64,000 nucleotides of DNA from positions 215,078 through 279,077 of the forward strand of contig NZ_ML178720.1 of the NCBI RefSeq assembly GCF_004360155.1. The letters run 5' to 3'. Position 1 is the first letter of the stretch. Every line of letters starts with the position of its first letter. Both the position numbers and the translations under genes were made by a program. The notes beneath the pieces were generated by a model. The model saw nothing but the letters and a program-made list of their open reading frames with translations. It searched no databases and was not told where the DNA came from. The DNA is from Paraglaciecola marina (GTDB lineage: Bacteria; Pseudomonadota; Gammaproteobacteria; Enterobacterales; Alteromonadaceae). Below, piece by piece: positions 47,770-57,089 of this stretch.

Positions 47770-48911
47770 CTGTATGACTTCTCCATATCTATGTTGGCTT
47801 TAATGTCAGATTTTTCACGTAACTTGGATTGCTTGATGTTTTCATTTAATGCAGCCTGATAACCAACCATATCAATAGGAAAAGTAACCTTTTCATCAGT
47901 CCATGATGACCACAATATTCCGTTTGCTATTGCTAATGAATCGAGACCTTGTTCAGCAGGAGCAATCAATGACTCTTTCCCCAAAATAGCGTTAACAAAG
48001 TTATTAATAAGTTCTCCGTGCTGATTAACTTCTTCGGTGGGAGTGATGTTAGTGGTTTCAGTAACTGGCTGACCAAACATATCAACAGTGTCTTTACTAA
48101 ATTGACTGGTTGCGGGGGTATTTTTAGTGAGAAACAAATGCTGTCCGTTGTAACTAAGCATGCCCTTATCACCCACTATATCTAGTTGGTTCACTCCCGG
48201 AGCTTCACCTGTTGAGCCAACGAAAATACCGGTAGCGCCATTCTTATACTGAAAAAACGCCGAAGCTTCATCCTCTACCTCAATATCATGATATTTCCCA
48301 AAACCACAAAAGCCTGTCACCGATTTTGGCATTCCACATAACCATTGGAAAATATCTATGTTGTGAATACATTGATTAACTAATAAACCGCCCCCTTCGC
48401 CTTTCCATGTAGCCCGCCAATCAGACACTTGAAAATACACTTCAGGCCTAAACCAATTTGTCATGGTCCACTGAGTGCGCTGCAATGCTCCTAATGCCCC
48501 ATCGTCAATGAGCTTTTTCATTTTGGTAAATATCGGATCAACCCTTTGATTTAGCATTAATCCGAATTGTTGTTTTTCACTAGCTGTATCAATGAGAGTC
48601 TGCCCATCCTTAACACTTAAGGCGATGGGTTTTTCCATAAGAACATGCAAGCCCTTCTCTAACGCATATAGGCCCATTTCAAGGTGATTCATTGTTGGAC
48701 TGGCAATCAAAACTCCATCACATAAACCAGAATCAATAAGAGCATGGTAATCTGTAAAATGTTTAGCACCAATTTCAGTGGCAATCTCATTTGGAGCCCT
48801 TGAGGACACAGCAGTTATTGTGCAATTGTTAACCACGTCACTTTGTATATGTTTAATATGCTGTTGGCCAATATTACCAAGGCCAATCACTCCTAATTTA
48901 ACATCACTCAT
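47766..48911 (-). CDS. Gfo/Idh/MocA-family oxidoreductase
   Basis: 381 residues with a classical N-terminal Rossmann loop (LGVIGLGNIGQQH, 6-18), the EKPIALS catalytic-lysine motif near 95, and a C-terminal domain with GGGLLVNQCIHNIDIFQWLCG. Such enzymes oxidise or reduce sugars and inositols with NAD(P). It is the first gene of the operon and diverges from the TonB receptor across an 18-bp operator-like palindrome. Substrate unknown. Confidence 0.88.
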   Translation of the reverse strand: MSDVKLGVIGLGNIGQQHIKHIQSDVVNNCTITAVSSRAPNEIATEIGAKHFTDYHALIDSGLCDGVLIASPTMNHLEMGLYALEKGLHVLMEKPIALSVKDGQTLIDTASEKQQFGLMLNQRVDPIFTKMKKLIDDGALGALQRTQWTMTNWFRPEVYFQVSDWRATWKGEGGGLLVNQCIHNIDIFQWLCGMPKSVTGFCGFGKYHDIEVEDEASAFFQYKNGATGIFVGSTGEAPGVNQLDIVGDKGMLSYNGQHLFLTKNTPATSQFSKDTVDMFGQPVTETTNITPTEEVNQHGELINNFVNAILGKESLIAPAEQGLDSLAIANGILWSSWTDEKVTFPIDMVGYQAALNENIKQSKLREKSDIKANIDMEKSYR

Positions 48912-49132
48912 AATAATAACTTCTTAATGGCTAGTTTTGAGGCTTAGTAAATCGGCACTGATTAATAAGTCCCAAATGAAGGCTACAGTTTTACTGATGG
49001 CATCTAAACAGTGTTACCCAAAAGCTAAACAATAAAGTTAAACCATCGCTTTGTAATATTGCCATTAGTATTTTAATTTTATTACTTGTAAAAGCGCCGC
49101 TATCTCTCACATGGTTAGATATCTAAACAACA

Positions 49133-49150
49133 ATTGACACCGGTGTCAAT
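49133..49150. promoter_or_regulatory. 18-bp palindromic operator between Gfo operon and TonB receptor gene
   Basis: ATTGACACCGGTGTCAAT is a perfect palindrome of LacI-family type with a central CG. Its TTGACA can act as a -35 box for the plus strand (17 bp to TAGCAT), so a bound repressor would block transcription. The same 16-bp core occurs upstream of uxaC. The surrounding 313-bp spacer (48912-49224) holds nothing else I recognise; no regulator gene is in the window. Confidence 0.75.
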
Positions 49151-49224
49151 CAACATTAGCATTATCGTAAAATAAATTCATTTAAAATGATGCTTAGTTG
49201 TTAAATGTTTGCTAGTAAACAGGC

Positions 49225-51234
49225 ATGTTCATTATCATAACGTCATTAAGCTATCCATTAGGAGTGCCAACATTGCTATTAATCCGACGCAGTATTAGTT
49301 TTTTGTTAATTTCAGACCACTCACATCGATATTTAAATGTTAACAAAGTAAAAACAAGGGGCATTATCTACCTACTGAGTTTCTGGCTATTGGCTAGTTC
49401 TGAAGTAGCATATTCCCAACAAGACGTTGAAGTATTTCAAATAACTGGCTCTCACTTTTCTAAAAAAGAACTATCTACACCAATTCCTGCTGTAAGCTTA
49501 ACCGCAAGTGAAATAGAGGCACTCAGTGCAATTAGCTTTGCAGATGTTTTAAAGGGACTACCGGGAGTGGATATTAATCAACAAGGGGGAGAAAGTGGGC
49601 TAACTTTTTTGTCCATTCGTGGAGGCGATCCAAATTTTGTCACTATCTTGATTGATGGTGTGAAAGTAAATGACCCGACCAATAGCCGTGGCGGCGCATT
49701 TGACTTAGGGACCATAGACCCCAATATGATTGAGAAAGTAGAGCTGTACTACGGTAGTTATTCTAGTGTTTTTGGATCAGATGCGTTAGCAGGCGTTATT
49801 AGCATTACGACAAAAACACCTAAAGATGGTGAACTAGGTAGTATCAGCCTTAGGTACGGAGAGGGTGGTACATTAGGTGCAAACATCAATTTAGGTGTAC
49901 CTATAAGCTCGTTTGCTAATGGTAATTTAAGTGCGTCATTTCAAAATGGAGACAATAGCACTTTCTCTGATTCATTTTCTCGTAAACAGGTAATCGGGTC
50001 CATTACCTCTAATGGCAACACAGATTCACAATGGGAGCTAGGAGGGTTCTTTGCTCAAGGAAAAGGTGAGTATTTTCCAGAAGATAGCGGCGGAGACAGA
50101 CTGGCAATTATCCGCACCCCAGAACGCAGAGATTACAGTCAAAGTAATCTAAGTGCGAAGTTCAAACATTCTGTCACTAATAAACTTGATTTAACCGTTA
50201 CAACTGCCTATTCAAAGCGTAAAGAGAGCATTATTAATCCAGGTATTAGTGATGGCGTGTTAGATGGTGTTCCGCCTATTGAAAGTCAAACTGATTATCA
50301 CAACATAGACAGTTTGGTTAAATTCACCTACCCGCTATCTGATTATATTCATAGTACTTTTGGAGTCGCCTACACTCACGAAGAAGGCGAAATGGACAGT
50401 ATTATTGATTTTGGAATTTTAATAGATGCCGACTATGGGTTGAACCGCAGCACTCGTTCAGGATTTGGTGAAATATCCATATCAAATCAAGCCTGGTATA
50501 ACTTACTAGCCGGTATTCGATATGACAACTCTGGAAACCTTAGCGTGTCTACGCATCGTATTATTGGAAATGTGGATTTAACTGACAGCCTTATTTTACA
50601 CGGTCAATTCAGTGAGGGATTTAAACTACCCAGTTTCTATGCACTTGGACACCCTTTAGTGGGAAATAAAGACCTAAAGCCTGAGCAAAGCCAAAATGTA
50701 GAGCTTGGAGCTCACGTATTAACATTGGATAAAAGGCTATCTACCCGCTTAAACTTTTATCAGAATAAATATTTAGATTTAGTAGACTTCGATCCAGTTA
50801 ATTTTACCAATGTAAATCGCTCGACTATAAAGGTTAAAGGAGTTGAACTGAGCAGCTCTTACACCCCTACTCAAAAATGGCAGTTGGATGCACAAGTAAG
50901 TTTTAATGACGTTAATACATATGATGACACTGTAATCTTGCGCAGAAGACCTGAATTCAAAGGCAGTATTAGAGTAACCCACCATTATAGTGAACCACTA
51001 AACTTCACTTTTAGGTATAGAGTTAATGATGATTACTTTGACAGCTCTGTTCCTACTGGTTTTGTAAAACTGAACGGACGTAATCAAGTAGACTTTTCAG
51101 CTCAGTGGGAAACCCAATCTGACACATCTTGGAAAATATACATCAATAATATTTTCGACAATGACAAAGAAGAGGTTATTGGGTTTCATAATATAGGGCG
51201 TGATATTAACGTAAGCCTAACAATAAAAGTGTAA
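49225..51234 (+). CDS. TonB-dependent outer-membrane receptor
   Basis: 669 residues. A plug domain (about 70-200) contains SFADVLKGLPGVDINQQGG, LSIRGGDPNFVTILIDGVKVND and IEKVELYYGSYSSVFGSDALAGVISI. A beta-barrel follows with the usual terminal aromatic-poor strand SLTIKV. The size and plug resemble BtuB/CirA-type receptors more than large SusC-type ones. The signal peptide is near residues 42-64 (GIIYLLSFWLLASSEVAYS), so the true start may be downstream of 49225 at a non-ATG codon. It likely imports the substrate of the neighbouring genes. Confidence 0.88.
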   Translation: MFIIITSLSYPLGVPTLLLIRRSISFLLISDHSHRYLNVNKVKTRGIIYLLSFWLLASSEVAYSQQDVEVFQITGSHFSKKELSTPIPAVSLTASEIEALSAISFADVLKGLPGVDINQQGGESGLTFLSIRGGDPNFVTILIDGVKVNDPTNSRGGAFDLGTIDPNMIEKVELYYGSYSSVFGSDALAGVISITTKTPKDGELGSISLRYGEGGTLGANINLGVPISSFANGNLSASFQNGDNSTFSDSFSRKQVIGSITSNGNTDSQWELGGFFAQGKGEYFPEDSGGDRLAIIRTPERRDYSQSNLSAKFKHSVTNKLDLTVTTAYSKRKESIINPGISDGVLDGVPPIESQTDYHNIDSLVKFTYPLSDYIHSTFGVAYTHEEGEMDSIIDFGILIDADYGLNRSTRSGFGEISISNQAWYNLLAGIRYDNSGNLSVSTHRIIGNVDLTDSLILHGQFSEGFKLPSFYALGHPLVGNKDLKPEQSQNVELGAHVLTLDKRLSTRLNFYQNKYLDLVDFDPVNFTNVNRSTIKVKGVELSSSYTPTQKWQLDAQVSFNDVNTYDDTVILRRRPEFKGSIRVTHHYSEPLNFTFRYRVNDDYFDSSVPTGFVKLNGRNQVDFSAQWETQSDTSWKIYINNIFDNDKEEVIGFHNIGRDINVSLTIKV

Positions 51235-51238
51235 AAAA

Positions 51239-51262
51239 AAGCGAACACATAGGTGTTCGCTT
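51239..51262. terminator. Bidirectional terminator between TonB receptor and cytochrome genes
   Basis: AAGCGAACAC and GTGTTCGCTT form a perfect 10-bp stem with a 4-base loop. The minus-strand copy is followed by eight T residues, the plus-strand copy by a T-rich stretch. It lies between two convergent genes. Confidence 0.85.
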
Positions 51263-51315
51263 ATTCTTAAAATACATATTTGGATGCTCATCAGAAAAGC
51301 ACCTACTGATATTGC

Positions 51316-53649
51316 CTATTGAAAGTCTTTCTCAGTAAAAGGCATCTGTCTTGATTGAGTGTTTTCTCGCATTTGTTTAACGAAACCAGCTTCTATAACA
51401 CTCGACTGATTACCCCAGTTATTACGAATATATGTCGCAACATCAGCTAACTGTTGATCATCTAAATTACGGGCCAAACCAGGCATTACCATAGGCAAAT
51501 TGTACTGCTTGCCACTAACAGTAATGGGCCCCATTAATCCATGTAATAGCACTTTAACCAGTCGCTCTGGAGATTTCTCTACCCATTCGCTGTTCACTAA
51601 TTGTGGTCCCATGCCATCTATACCCTCGCCGTTTTTTCCATGACACCCAAAGCACGCAGCGCTTGTTTCAAATAATTGTTTACCACGGTTATAACTTTGC
51701 TGAGCATTACCACTTAAGTTAAGTATATTGGTTTTTTCTACCTTTACTTCACCCACTGAATCTAGCATTGCGAGAAATTCACTACTGGCATGTCCATTAA
51801 TTAAACCTTTAAAAGTTTTTTCTTTGCCAGTTAGTCCACTGATCGCTGCTTCTCGGATCCAAGGCTCATGCTCGTAGGTTTCAATCACAGTCTTGAGTGC
51901 CAGTAAAGCATCCGGATGTTCTATTTCACCTGCCACTAGAGCAATATGTAAAGCAGTTTCATAATCCTTAGGGGCTAGGTTAAGCAATTGCTTTGCAATC
52001 TTTGAATGCTCCCTCGATGGGAGTCGAGTGCTCAATTCAATTGCAGCGGTCACTACTTTAGAATGGGGATCCTTAAGCGCAGCTAAGATGATATCGCCAG
52101 TTAAAGCTTGCAAACCCTCTAATGCCCACAAAGCATTAATGCGCCCTCTGTGATCATTGCTTTTTGTCGCTATTTTAATTAGCTCTTCAGTAAACCCATA
52201 CTGTTCATTTTGTACTATTAATTGTCTAGCGATATCTCTAAACCAACCATTAGAAGCATCAATATGTGCAATCCAGCTTGATGGCCCTTGATGCAACAAA
52301 GAAGGCTTTTTACTTAAAGCGTTATCTGCCCAACGTAGACGATAGATTCGCCCCATACTAGAATTGTGCTTATCGAGTTCACGGGCCTCAGATTGCTCCC
52401 TTAAGTAGGTTGTCAAAAATTCTTTATGTTGGATAACCCCATGATACATATCAACTATATATAACGAACCATCGGGTGCTGTATACAAGTTTACTGGTCT
52501 GAAGCGCTCATCAGTGGAGGCAACAATTTCTGATTTTGGATATATTTCCCTACCAGATAACTTGCCTTTTTCTTCGATAATATCTCGGACAGTGATTAGA
52601 TTCCCTGCGGGTTCTGGAGTAAAAGAAACACCATAAAACTGTTTGGGAAATTGCTCTCCCCTGTAAACAGTATTACCGCTAGCAGCTGTAAAATTCTTTA
52701 ACTTACCCTTGTTTTCTCCCTCGCTTACAAGTGTGCTGGGTAAATAGGCGCGATTAACACCGGGGTTAATTCTAGCGGGATAAACTCGAGTTGAACCTAT
52801 GTTATTAGCCTTTACAGAACGTTGAAAACCAGGGTTTTTCATCAATGACCCTGGCAATAAAAATTCTCCTTGCGCTGGTGAACTATTACCATTGTGAAAT
52901 AACCGTCCATAGTCATCCATACTCAAACCCCATTGACCACGTCTGTCAGTTACTGCACGCACCATTTTCCAATACTGATTTCGGTAGACCTCTTCTGCAT
53001 TGCTAGGAACTTCTGCAGTTAAAGGTAGTGTTTTATACTTCTTATCGCTTTTGGCGTTGTAATACCAGTTATCAAGAGAGTACATCATGGCATTAGGCTT
53101 ATGTTCGACACTTCCGCCTTGGGCATAGGTTTCATCTACAACTTCACGAATGCCTAAAGTGTCATTTTCAAGTACTTCGGCAAAATACAATTTATTGATA
53201 TCAGCATATAAAATGCCGCCCTTAACTAGCGAAATACTTCTAGGCAAAATTACATCACTTAAAAATACTGTGCGTTTGTCAATTTTTCCATCACCATCTG
53301 TGTCATCCAGAATCACGATATTGCCTTCAGGAACTTCTTCATTGTTCCCGTCTAGGTCTGGCATGAATGTAATCATCTCAGCTACCCAAATACGGCCATT
53401 ACCATCAAATGTAATAGCAACAGGGCTTTGTACTAAAGGTTCAGATGCCACGTTTTCAAGGACAAATCCTTTTTGCACTTGCATTGAAGCTAAAGCCTCT
53501 GCAACAGATAGAATTGGGGCAGGTGGGATAGCATCTTCGGCAATTGGAGGCGTCATGTCATGGCCCTCACGATCCCCCTTGTTGACAGATGTTTGTGCCA
53601 CTGCATTAGTTATAAATACAACACATATTAAGAAACTACGAATTAACAT
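51316..53649 (-). CDS. Periplasmic PVC-type dehydrogenase with c-type haem
   Basis: About 777 residues from ATG at 53649, with a GGAG ribosome site; residues 1-19 are a signal peptide (ending NAVA). The N-terminal half is a beta-propeller of the putative membrane-bound dehydrogenase type (VAITFDGNGRIWVAEM, NIVILDDTDGDGKID, LYIVDMYHGVIQHKEF). A HEAT-like helical region follows (about 460-640), then a C-terminal cytochrome c with AACFGCHGKNGEG and a likely Met ligand in MVMPGLARNL. It should oxidise a sugar or polyol in the periplasm and pass electrons to the respiratory chain. Confidence 0.82.
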   Translation of the reverse strand: MLIRSFLICVVFITNAVAQTSVNKGDREGHDMTPPIAEDAIPPAPILSVAEALASMQVQKGFVLENVASEPLVQSPVAITFDGNGRIWVAEMITFMPDLDGNNEEVPEGNIVILDDTDGDGKIDKRTVFLSDVILPRSISLVKGGILYADINKLYFAEVLENDTLGIREVVDETYAQGGSVEHKPNAMMYSLDNWYYNAKSDKKYKTLPLTAEVPSNAEEVYRNQYWKMVRAVTDRRGQWGLSMDDYGRLFHNGNSSPAQGEFLLPGSLMKNPGFQRSVKANNIGSTRVYPARINPGVNRAYLPSTLVSEGENKGKLKNFTAASGNTVYRGEQFPKQFYGVSFTPEPAGNLITVRDIIEEKGKLSGREIYPKSEIVASTDERFRPVNLYTAPDGSLYIVDMYHGVIQHKEFLTTYLREQSEARELDKHNSSMGRIYRLRWADNALSKKPSLLHQGPSSWIAHIDASNGWFRDIARQLIVQNEQYGFTEELIKIATKSNDHRGRINALWALEGLQALTGDIILAALKDPHSKVVTAAIELSTRLPSREHSKIAKQLLNLAPKDYETALHIALVAGEIEHPDALLALKTVIETYEHEPWIREAAISGLTGKEKTFKGLINGHASSEFLAMLDSVGEVKVEKTNILNLSGNAQQSYNRGKQLFETSAACFGCHGKNGEGIDGMGPQLVNSEWVEKSPERLVKVLLHGLMGPITVSGKQYNLPMVMPGLARNLDDQQLADVATYIRNNWGNQSSVIEAGFVKQMRENTQSRQMPFTEKDFQ

Positions 53650-53982
53650 ACATTTACTCCAACTCTCGGGACCTTGAATTTCTAAACCTGACAATATAGT
53701 TTTGCCAGCTTTTCTCAGCTTTTTACTACCATGCTTTTGAAACCCAATACGCCCTTTCGTGTTAGTTGTATCAATAACATGTGCAGTGAAAATTACACTT
53801 TTTTGGTAGTGATATTACGCCCCATTAGTAAGCTCAATATCACCAGGTTAAATGGCCATCAAATATCAATCGGCAAGATGACGTCACCCTAATACACTTT
53901 CTAAATGAAAGTGATAAACCATTTGATAATCTAATTTAATTGCTCTAACTCTAATACGAACTGAGCTCAAAAAAAGACTGAC

Positions 53983-55488
53983 TCAATCTGTAGTGGCATT
54001 AATATTTTCAAGTAACTCCTGCAACGCCGCTTTCATACCAAGCTTTTGAATTATGCCTAACCAATCACACAACTTTTCTTTAAATGCTGGATAACTCTGC
54101 AGACTTTCAGGAAAAATACTATGCACACTTAAATAGGCATCAATAAGCTCATCAAGGTTATTGGCATGTTGTTTGTAAATACTCGCAAGTTGCTCTGCCC
54201 GAGGATCTTGCACTTCAATTGCAACACCGTTTTCATTAACCCCCGTTGTGTACCTAAGCCACCCTGCGATTGCAAAACTCAAAGCATCGATTGCTTGGTT
54301 GTTTTTTAGCTTATATTCCACCGTATGCAACAAACGCTGTGGCACTTTTTGTGAGCCATCCATAGCAATTTGATACGTGCGGTGGTGTAACTCTGGATTA
54401 GAAAATCGTTGTAATAAGTCATCACAATATTTTTGTAAATCTAACCCTTCGGGAGCCACAATAGTGGGGGCAATTTCAACCTTCATTAGATGGGTTAAAA
54501 AGCGGGTTAATTCTGGATTTTCCTTGACTTGATGTACGAAGTCTAAGCCTGTTAGGTAACCTACATACGCTAAAGAAGAATGGGCACCATTTAATAAACG
54601 CAGTTTTGCATTTTCATAGGCATCTACATCCTTAACAATATTGACCCCAACTTTTTGCCACGCTGGGAGCTTACCTACAAAGTTATCTTCAATAACCCAC
54701 TGGCTGAAACGTTCTGTTTTTACCATGGCTAAATCATGGTACCCATATCGTTGGGAAAACATGTCAATATCATCAGCGGTTGTGGCAGGTACTATGCGAT
54801 CTATCATAGTATTTGGGAACTTAACTTGTGCCTTTATCCAATCAGTTAATGCAGGCTCTATGCTCCCAGCAAACTGTAATACTACTTTGGCGAGGGTTTT
54901 ACCATTACTCGGTAAATTATCACAACTTAAAACAGTGAAGGCAGGCAAAGCGTGGTCGCGCCTAAACTTAAGAGCTGACACAATAAAACCAATAGCAGTT
55001 TTAGGTGAGTCTAGATTAACTAAATCATGCTGAATATCTGGGTTTTGTAGGTCAAGATCTCCACTTACCACATCATGACAATAGCCTTTTTCAGTTACCG
55101 TTAACGACACAATTTGTGTAGTTTCTGCGGCCATTACATCTAATACCGCTTGTGGACTTTCTGGAGCAACCAGTACATCTTCAATAGCACTTACCAAGAA
55201 GCGGTTGCTGCCACTGGCATCGCTTTCGATAACATTATAAAAACAGTTTTGTGGTACGAGTTGATCACGAACAGTTGCACTACGCAGCGACACCCCAACA
55301 ATTGACCAAATATCCTCTGCAGCTTTAGCAGCCAATCCATTCACATTATTTGTATAAACAGCCTGATGGGCGCGGTGAAAAGCGCCAATTCCTAGGTGTA
55401 CAATTTTTGCTGAAGCTTTTGGAGTTCGCTGTGATTCATCGCTATGTGTATTCGCAACAATTGCATTGTTAAGTCGCTTAAATTGCAT
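53983..55488 (-). CDS. uxuB: D-mannonate oxidoreductase (fructuronate reductase)
   Basis: 501 residues of the polyol-dehydrogenase family, following E. coli UxuB over its whole length: VHLGIGAFHRAHQAVYTN, IVSLTVTEKGYCHD, MIDRIVPATT, QWVIEDNF and the catalytic-lysine region KLRLLNGAHSSLAYVGYL. It reduces D-fructuronate to D-mannonate with NADH. It follows uxaC by 29 bp. No mannonate dehydratase gene is next to it. A closely related mannitol or tagaturonate enzyme is a less likely alternative. Confidence 0.9.
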   Translation of the reverse strand: MQFKRLNNAIVANTHSDESQRTPKASAKIVHLGIGAFHRAHQAVYTNNVNGLAAKAAEDIWSIVGVSLRSATVRDQLVPQNCFYNVIESDASGSNRFLVSAIEDVLVAPESPQAVLDVMAAETTQIVSLTVTEKGYCHDVVSGDLDLQNPDIQHDLVNLDSPKTAIGFIVSALKFRRDHALPAFTVLSCDNLPSNGKTLAKVVLQFAGSIEPALTDWIKAQVKFPNTMIDRIVPATTADDIDMFSQRYGYHDLAMVKTERFSQWVIEDNFVGKLPAWQKVGVNIVKDVDAYENAKLRLLNGAHSSLAYVGYLTGLDFVHQVKENPELTRFLTHLMKVEIAPTIVAPEGLDLQKYCDDLLQRFSNPELHHRTYQIAMDGSQKVPQRLLHTVEYKLKNNQAIDALSFAIAGWLRYTTGVNENGVAIEVQDPRAEQLASIYKQHANNLDELIDAYLSVHSIFPESLQSYPAFKEKLCDWLGIIQKLGMKAALQELLENINATTD

Positions 55489-55517
55489 TCTTGATAACCA
55501 TATAATAAGAGTAAGAG

Positions 55518-56933
55518 TTAAAGCTTATAAGCTGATTTAGCCAAGTTGTAGGTTAAATCAACCGCAAGCTCTTCGGCCTCGTATTCATCGATTTGATGTT
55601 TTACAACGAGTTCAGCTAAGTATGCACAGTCCATTCTGCGAGCAAGATCATGGCGGGCAGGAATCGACAAAAATGCACGAGTATCATCATTAAAACCAAC
55701 GGTATTATAAAAACCTGCAACCTCGGTCGTCGCCTTTCTATAACGACTCATACCCTCTGGGCTGTCATGAAACCACCAAGGTGGTCCTAGCTTTAAACAA
55801 CGATAATGGCCAGCTAATGGGCCTAGCTCCCTACTGTATACTGTTTCATCCAAAGTAAATAAAATAATATTTAGTCGACTATCGTTGCCGTATTTATCCA
55901 GTAGAGGTTTTAAAGCATCCACATATTCGGTAGCTTTCGGCAAATCAGCTCCTTTATCTCGACCAAACTCTAAGAATAACTGTTGATTATGATTTCGATA
56001 ACATCCAGGATGAATCTGCATTACTAAACCATCTTCAATAGACATTTCTGCCATTTTAGTCAGCATATGCGCTCTGAATAATTCAGCGTCATCGGCTAGA
56101 ACAGGCCCATTAATCAACTTTTCAAACAGGGCTTTGGCTTTTGAGTCGCTTAAAACTGCTGTATTTGCCGTAGGATGTCCATGGTCTGTTGCAGTAGCTC
56201 CCATTTTTTTGAAATATGCCCGTCTCAGTTTTAATGCCTTAATATATTCGGGGTAATGCAAACAATCTAACCCAGTTACCTCACTTAACTTTTTAAGCTT
56301 TGGTAGAAAAGATTCGTGCTCCGCATCAATTACACTATCAGGCCTAAATGAGGTAATCACTCTGCCATCCCAGTCAGAGTCCAATATCTTTTGATGGTAT
56401 TTTAACGAATCAGTTGGGCATTCGGTGGTTGCCAGTACCTCGATATTATATTTATCGAACAAGGCTCGGGGTAAAAAAGCACTAGTTGCTAATTTATCGC
56501 TTATGGTGTTGTAATAAAAATCTGCCGTTTTTGCATTTAGCTTTACACTAATTCCGAAGGTATTTACAAATACGAAGTTCAGCCAATAGTACGAGGGCGT
56601 ACCTCTGAAAAGGTGAAAATGTTCGGCAAAAATTTTCCAGACTTGCTGAGGCTCAACGTGTGAAGCAAAGTTGCTGCAACCTTTAATACCAAGTGTATCT
56701 AGAGTAACTCCCTGACTATAAAGCATTCGATAAACGTAATGATCAGGTTGCACTAAAAGTTCACTAGGGTTTGAGAATGGTAGGTTTTCAGAAAACCATC
56801 TAGGATCTGTATGCCCATGGGGGCTCAAAATGGGCAAATTAGCAATTTGATCGTACAAGTTTCGCGCAATATTACGCTCTGCTAGATTAGCTGAAAAAAA
56901 AGTGTCTGGGTGCAGAACTAAAGGCCTTGTCAT
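55518..56933 (-). CDS. uxaC: Glucuronate/uronate isomerase
   Basis: 471 residues, standard for UxaC, an amidohydrolase-fold isomerase. SPHGHTDPRWF at about 37-47 carries the metal-binding HxH, and VMQIHPGCYRNHN, ARHDLARRMD and FNDDTRAFLSIPARHD are typical. It converts D-glucuronate to D-fructuronate (and galacturonate to tagaturonate). It is first in the uxaC-uxuB operon, and the shared operator-like palindrome lies 86 bp upstream of its start. Confidence 0.95.
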   Translation of the reverse strand: MTRPLVLHPDTFFSANLAERNIARNLYDQIANLPILSPHGHTDPRWFSENLPFSNPSELLVQPDHYVYRMLYSQGVTLDTLGIKGCSNFASHVEPQQVWKIFAEHFHLFRGTPSYYWLNFVFVNTFGISVKLNAKTADFYYNTISDKLATSAFLPRALFDKYNIEVLATTECPTDSLKYHQKILDSDWDGRVITSFRPDSVIDAEHESFLPKLKKLSEVTGLDCLHYPEYIKALKLRRAYFKKMGATATDHGHPTANTAVLSDSKAKALFEKLINGPVLADDAELFRAHMLTKMAEMSIEDGLVMQIHPGCYRNHNQQLFLEFGRDKGADLPKATEYVDALKPLLDKYGNDSRLNIILFTLDETVYSRELGPLAGHYRCLKLGPPWWFHDSPEGMSRYRKATTEVAGFYNTVGFNDDTRAFLSIPARHDLARRMDCAYLAELVVKHQIDEYEAEELAVDLTYNLAKSAYKL

Positions 56934-57018
56934 ATAGAAACTCTACTCCTATCTAGGTGCACCAAAATTAACTTAACTGATATAAAGAATGTAGGTGATT
57001 TTTAAAGCGTAACCGCTA

Positions 57019-57034
57019 TTGACACCGGTGTCAA
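57019..57034. promoter_or_regulatory. 16-bp palindromic operator upstream of uxaC
   Basis: TTGACACCGGTGTCAA, identical to the core of the palindrome at 49134-49149, in the spacer between cydC (end 57090) and uxaC (start 56933). Two exact copies of a 16-bp palindrome in one window imply a shared repressor for the uronate genes and the Gfo/TonB genes. Confidence 0.78.
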
Positions 57035-57089
57035 CCACATCAAAAGCAACTAACTTTATTTATTTCAGGTAACAATAAAGTTATAGATA

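Noticed and set aside
53150-53677. 175-residue open frame on the plus strand
   Set aside because: Lies wholly antisense to the well-supported PVC-type dehydrogenase gene, with no ribosome site and low-complexity serine-rich translation.
54641-55033. 130-residue open frame on the plus strand
   Set aside because: Antisense shadow of uxuB without recognisable domain or start signal.
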